From JBDRMV01 sp043825615 (GTDB lineage: Bacteria > CG03): a stretch of DNA of 64,000 nt. Positions 60,886 to 64,000 of the stretch are shown here, one piece after another. The stretch spans positions 20,152-84,151 of the forward strand of contig JBDRRS010000020.1 of the NCBI GenBank assembly GCA_043825615.1. Direction: 5' to 3'. Below the pieces are notes generated by a model, which saw only the letters and a list, made by a program, of their open reading frames with translations, made no database searches and was not told the origin of the DNA. The translations under genes and the position numbers were made by a program. Within the stretch, counting starts at the first letter, position 1; each line of letters starts with the position of its first letter.

Positions 60886-62250
60886 TTATGGTTTTTTGAG
60901 TTCGCTCTCGTATATGGAGAGGACTTTTTTCCTGAACTCGCGGGGGATGCTTTCCCCGCCCCGCGCAGTCAGGAACTTACCGCGGAGTTCTTTCTCCCGC
61001 CGGACAGCTTCCTTTAAAAATCTTTTTTTGAATTTTTCCATCAGCCGGCCGCGCGCGCCTTTTTTGTACGCCATATAAAAAGTTAGGAGTATTTCATCCC
61101 TCGCCCATTCGCTCCGGTCGTTGCCGTCTATCTCGCTGCCGTTAAAAAGGCTGAAGTACTTCCCGCAATCCCCGCCCAGCATATTTCTTTTTAACCCCGC
61201 ATCAGCCGGATTTACTCCGTTGGCTTTCAGAAGAATATAAACCTTGGCGCACGTCCTGCACCGCCCGCACCACCTTGTTCCCGCCCTGACCGTATCAAGG
61301 CAGTCGCAAGACACCTGGTAATTCGCAAAATCCTTATAGCGCTGGTGAAGAATTTTCATGATGGCAATACTGCTCAAAGGTTCTATTATGCTTGAGACGC
61401 CGACTTTCCCTCCGGTTGACAGTTTTATCATTCCGTCCAGGTCGGCCGTCCCTTCGGCGCTCTGGTCAAAGGAGGGATAGGTCAGGTACCCGTCGTCCGT
61501 AAAAAACGGAAAATTCATGTTCTGCTCGTTGCCCAGAATGATATGACCCGCCCTGAAATACCGGGCGACCGGCAGGAGTGCGAAAGCAAAGGCGGGAATC
61601 ATATGAACGTAGCCGATGCAGGTTTCCTCCCCCGACCAGTTCTCGAAATCATTCAACTGTTCCGTCTCGTTGGTCACAACGATAATCCTTACCCCGAGCC
61701 GGCGGGCGATTTCTTTCATGTATTTTATTTTTATCCCGTTTTCCCCGGGGCTTACGGTGTCATTTATGTAAACCCCCACAGGTTCCAGCCCGAGTTCCCT
61801 GCAGACCGCCATCGTAAGCATGCTGTCCTTGCCTATCGAGAACGAAACGATTACCCTGTTTTTTCTCATCCTGCCGCCGAAATACGGACGTCTTGACGGG
61901 CCGTTGCTGAAAATATACCCGGTATTTATAAACTGTCTGATTGTATCGGAGGCCGAGCCGTCCGCCGCAGACGGAATATTTTTCACCACCGAGCTGTTGA
62001 AAAAAGGTCTCAGCGCCGGAGCGGATGTGCCGTAACTTAATGTCTTTATGCCCGAAACAAGCGGCAGCGACACGGTCTGCGCGAAAGTTATGTTGTCAAT
62101 AAAAAAATCCTTGGCCTTGCGCGGATACGCCTGCCAGATGCCGTCCGGGTAGGTCAGGTTGTAATCTTTCCCCCTGAAACTCAGCGCGATTCCTCTTTTC
62201 CGTTCCCTGCAAGTTATTTTATTTTGCAGCAATCCCTTACTTTGCTTCAA
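60886..62250 (-). CDS. PP-loop ATPase superfamily protein (MurL- or ExsB-like)
   Basis: 454 residues, starting at TTG 62250 and overlapping the upstream gene by 14 bp; later starts are possible. Central PP-loop VSFSIGKDSML near residue 138 and LGNEQNMNFPF support an adenylating enzyme. A later cluster CDCLDTVRAGTRWCGRCRTC looks like a zinc site as in QueC or MurL. Length and an N-terminal beta-rich domain fit MurL (UDP-MurNAc-L-Ala-L-Glu epimerase) better than QueC, but this is an inference. Confidence 0.65.
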   Translation of the reverse strand: MKQSKGLLQNKITCRERKRGIALSFRGKDYNLTYPDGIWQAYPRKAKDFFIDNITFAQTVSLPLVSGIKTLSYGTSAPALRPFFNSSVVKNIPSAADGSASDTIRQFINTGYIFSNGPSRRPYFGGRMRKNRVIVSFSIGKDSMLTMAVCRELGLEPVGVYINDTVSPGENGIKIKYMKEIARRLGVRIIVVTNETEQLNDFENWSGEETCIGYVHMIPAFAFALLPVARYFRAGHIILGNEQNMNFPFFTDDGYLTYPSFDQSAEGTADLDGMIKLSTGGKVGVSSIIEPLSSIAIMKILHQRYKDFANYQVSCDCLDTVRAGTRWCGRCRTCAKVYILLKANGVNPADAGLKRNMLGGDCGKYFSLFNGSEIDGNDRSEWARDEILLTFYMAYKKGARGRLMEKFKKRFLKEAVRREKELRGKFLTARGGESIPREFRKKVLSIYESELKKP

Positions 62251-64000
62251 GGACAGCCTGATTCCGTGTTTTTTGGTTGAGGTCGAGGATTATTTTCCTG
62301 TATTCCGGATACCGCGAGACCTCCACTTTTTCACCTTTATTGACGGTCTTTTCCTCGTATCCGAGACAGTTACCCGAAACGCTGAATTTTCTGCCGTATG
62401 AAAACCATTCATTGTTCTCGCTTATCTCTTCGGGAATGAAATTGGCCGACCATTTTTCCGGAAAGACCAGCTCGTAAATTTCGGTTTCTTCCGAGGGAAA
62501 ATCCGCTTCAACGGGATAATCTCTCTTCTCTTTTGAAACCAGAGAGGTGCCGATTCCTCCCCACTGGGGGAGAAGCCGGAAATTCCCGGCTTTCTTCAGG
62601 TAATCCCTCCCTTCGAATTCCATCCGCAGGACGCAGGGCTCGTTCATGTTCAGAACATCCGAAATCTCGTGTTTCTTCAGTTTCGCCTGCGGCGTTATCG
62701 AATTCACTTTCTTTTCCAGCTGTTCCTTTATTTTTACCGGCTTTGTGTATTTCAGCCAGTATCTCTGACCCTGGTCGTAAACGCCGAAAGTCCGGATGTT
62801 TCTTTCGGCCGAGAGCGTCTCGTCGTCGCTCAATACAATACGCATTTTTTTTATGACCCGGTTGAGGGAACTTTCAAAGGAAGGCGTCTGGACTATTTCA
62901 TATTTGTCGTCGTAAAACACGAGGACTTTCCTTCCCTGGTCGCTGAACGGCAAATCACCGAAGGACGTTGTTTCCGCAGTCGGGTCCATAAAAATTATTT
63001 TTCCGTCTATTTCGGCGCAGGCAATCGCGTGATTAAAAACGAGTTCGGGGAAATCATCTTCCAGCGCAAAAACGCCTCTCGTGCCGATTAAAACGGGATA
63101 CGCTTTTACACCCGCTCTCTTCAGCATTGTTATCAGAAGAACCGCCTGGTCCTTGCAGTCGCCGTATTTGTTGGTAAAAATCTCCTCGGCCTTATGCGGC
63201 CTGAACCCCGCCTCGCCGTACTCAACGGCAACGTATCTTATCTGCGAAGCAACCCAGTGATAAATGCGGGCCGCTTTTTCTTTTTCCGACGAGGCGGTCC
63301 TTATGAGTTCGTCAACCTTCCCTGCAATTTCAGGCGTTTCATCCATCCTGTCCGTCAGCATCTTCTTCCACCAGTCATAAATTTCACGCCACTCCGAAAA
63401 AGTTGAAAGGCGGAAACCGTCAACGATGTCGCACCACGGAGGCATTCTGTCCTCGGGAATTATCTCGGGCATCTCCGTGAACTTCCAGCTGTAAATTCTG
63501 CGGTCGGCGGTTATCTTTACTTCCGGTTTGATTTTAACGTTCTTTTTTAAAAAGCCCCGACGGAAAGTTTTAACGTTCGGGCGGAAATTAAGCGGAAATT
63601 TAACCGTAAATTCCTGTTTTATGTACGGAGACCCGCCCTGCAGACCGTAGCGCAAAACAACATGATTCCCTGCGATGAGTTTGTTCGCCCTGTATTCAAC
63701 ATTATAAGCGAGCACGCTCCCCGGCGCGACCTCGGGCATTGAGATTATTTTCACCCTGGCATTAGAATAAAGAGGGAAGTTCAGGTACTTTGAAACGTCT
63801 CTTATGTGCTGACCGGAAACCTCCACGACGGTTCCGTCCTCTTTTATCGTGTACGCCTGCAGGACTTTTACTTCTTCGTAAGTGGAATCGTAACTCAAAT
63901 GGACTTCGGCGAATTCCTTTTTACCCCTGTCATTAAAAATCTTGATGACTTTGAGGACGCCGGAAACGGACGTTGAGTCCGGGAAAACCTCAAAAACCTC
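62237..64000 (-). CDS. DUF3857 / transglutaminase-like protein (5' end cut by window edge)
   Basis: 587 codons in the window, open to the right edge; the frame continues upstream of the internal Met at 63898 without a stop. The N-terminal part is the beta-rich DUF3857 domain (YTIKEDGTVVEV, SMPEVAPGSVLAYNVEYR). A transglutaminase core (about 225-330) has the catalytic Cys in TNKYGDCKDQAVLL, His in VFNHAIACAEIDG and Asp in FMDPT. A C-terminal beta region follows. These envelope proteins occur mainly in Bacteroidetes-like bacteria; their substrates are unknown. Confidence 0.88.
   Translation of the reverse strand, partial: EVFEVFPDSTSVSGVLKVIKIFNDRGKKEFAEVHLSYDSTYEEVKVLQAYTIKEDGTVVEVSGQHIRDVSKYLNFPLYSNARVKIISMPEVAPGSVLAYNVEYRANKLIAGNHVVLRYGLQGGSPYIKQEFTVKFPLNFRPNVKTFRRGFLKKNVKIKPEVKITADRRIYSWKFTEMPEIIPEDRMPPWCDIVDGFRLSTFSEWREIYDWWKKMLTDRMDETPEIAGKVDELIRTASSEKEKAARIYHWVASQIRYVAVEYGEAGFRPHKAEEIFTNKYGDCKDQAVLLITMLKRAGVKAYPVLIGTRGVFALEDDFPELVFNHAIACAEIDGKIIFMDPTAETTSFGDLPFSDQGRKVLVFYDDKYEIVQTPSFESSLNRVIKKMRIVLSDDETLSAERNIRTFGVYDQGQRYWLKYTKPVKIKEQLEKKVNSITPQAKLKKHEISDVLNMNEPCVLRMEFEGRDYLKKAGNFRLLPQWGGIGTSLVSKEKRDYPVEADFPSEETEIYELVFPEKWSANFIPEEISENNEWFSYGRKFSVSGNCLGYEEKTVNKGEKVEVSRYPEYRKIILDLNQKTRNQAVLEAK

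Overview
The window looks like chromosomal DNA of a Gram-negative, probably uncultured bacterium of moderate GC content. Support for an outer membrane comes from an OmpA-family protein, a PorV/PorQ-type barrel, several lipoproteins and a CsgG-like secreted family. The gene mix (complete aerotolerance/Bat operon, FlgD/CHU_C-type C-terminal domains, PorV/PorQ protein, EtfA with a ferredoxin domain) resembles candidate phyla such as Omnitrophota or Elusimicrobiota. That placement is an inference; there is no rRNA or other decisive marker. Most genes lie on the minus strand in tight operons joined by ATGA or TAATG overlaps.

Layout. 1-3000: response regulator with TPRs and its putative hybrid histidine kinase. 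3000-10150: membrane protein, then a divergent pair of secreted CsgG-like proteins, then a 1182-residue surface protein with seven Ig-like and three DUF1566 domains. 10150-15050: DinG-type helicase, DUF2784 protein, alpha/beta hydrolase, small membrane protein, CorA. 15100-19400: two small secreted proteins, an acetyltransferase-like protein, SucCD, tRNA-Leu. 19500-22500: nested palindrome, FtsB-like protein, enolase, then a toxin-antitoxin pair flanked by attC-like sites that may be integron cassettes. 22500-30550: the bat operon (MoxR, DUF58, BatD-like, BatA, BatB-BatC fusion, BatD, BatE). 30590-37320: branched-chain amino acid and phosphatidylethanolamine genes in one run (ilvC-psd-pssA-leuA-leuC-leuD-leuB). 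37480-47550: a surface-secretion/ECF sigma locus and a fibre/glycosyltransferase group. 47800-59070: SGNH hydrolase, PabB-PabC fusion, PASTA protein, OmpA-family protein, two metallohydrolases, nitroreductase, MltD-like lipoprotein, and an acyl-CoA dehydrogenase/ETF set. 59170-64000: initiator-type tRNA-Met, GT-C glycosyltransferase, PP-loop enzyme, and a partial DUF3857/transglutaminase protein.

The best candidate for an undescribed system is the four-gene operon at 37481-43371: a large surface protein with a seven-bladed propeller and a C-terminal sorting-like domain, a PorV/PorQ-type outer-membrane protein, an ECF sigma factor, and a zinc-finger anti-sigma factor. The periplasmic end of the anti-sigma carries the same C-terminal domain as the surface protein, including an identical KGTVVLAK tail. 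Two GGAACTT...TCTAA sites (sigma-E-like promoters) stand before the operon. A third precedes a small zinc-ribbon gene and an OmpR-type regulator nearby. This suggests a self-activating circuit in which the anti-sigma senses export or occupancy of the C-terminal-domain pathway.

The second theme is small repeats: a 75-nt structured element in two copies, one read through in frame by the batE-like gene; GGGGTCAG palindromes; a 25-nt element contributing to a promoter; and period-7 repeats in signal-peptide codons and a 5' leader. Several genes have promoters placed so close to the start codon that leaderless transcripts are likely.
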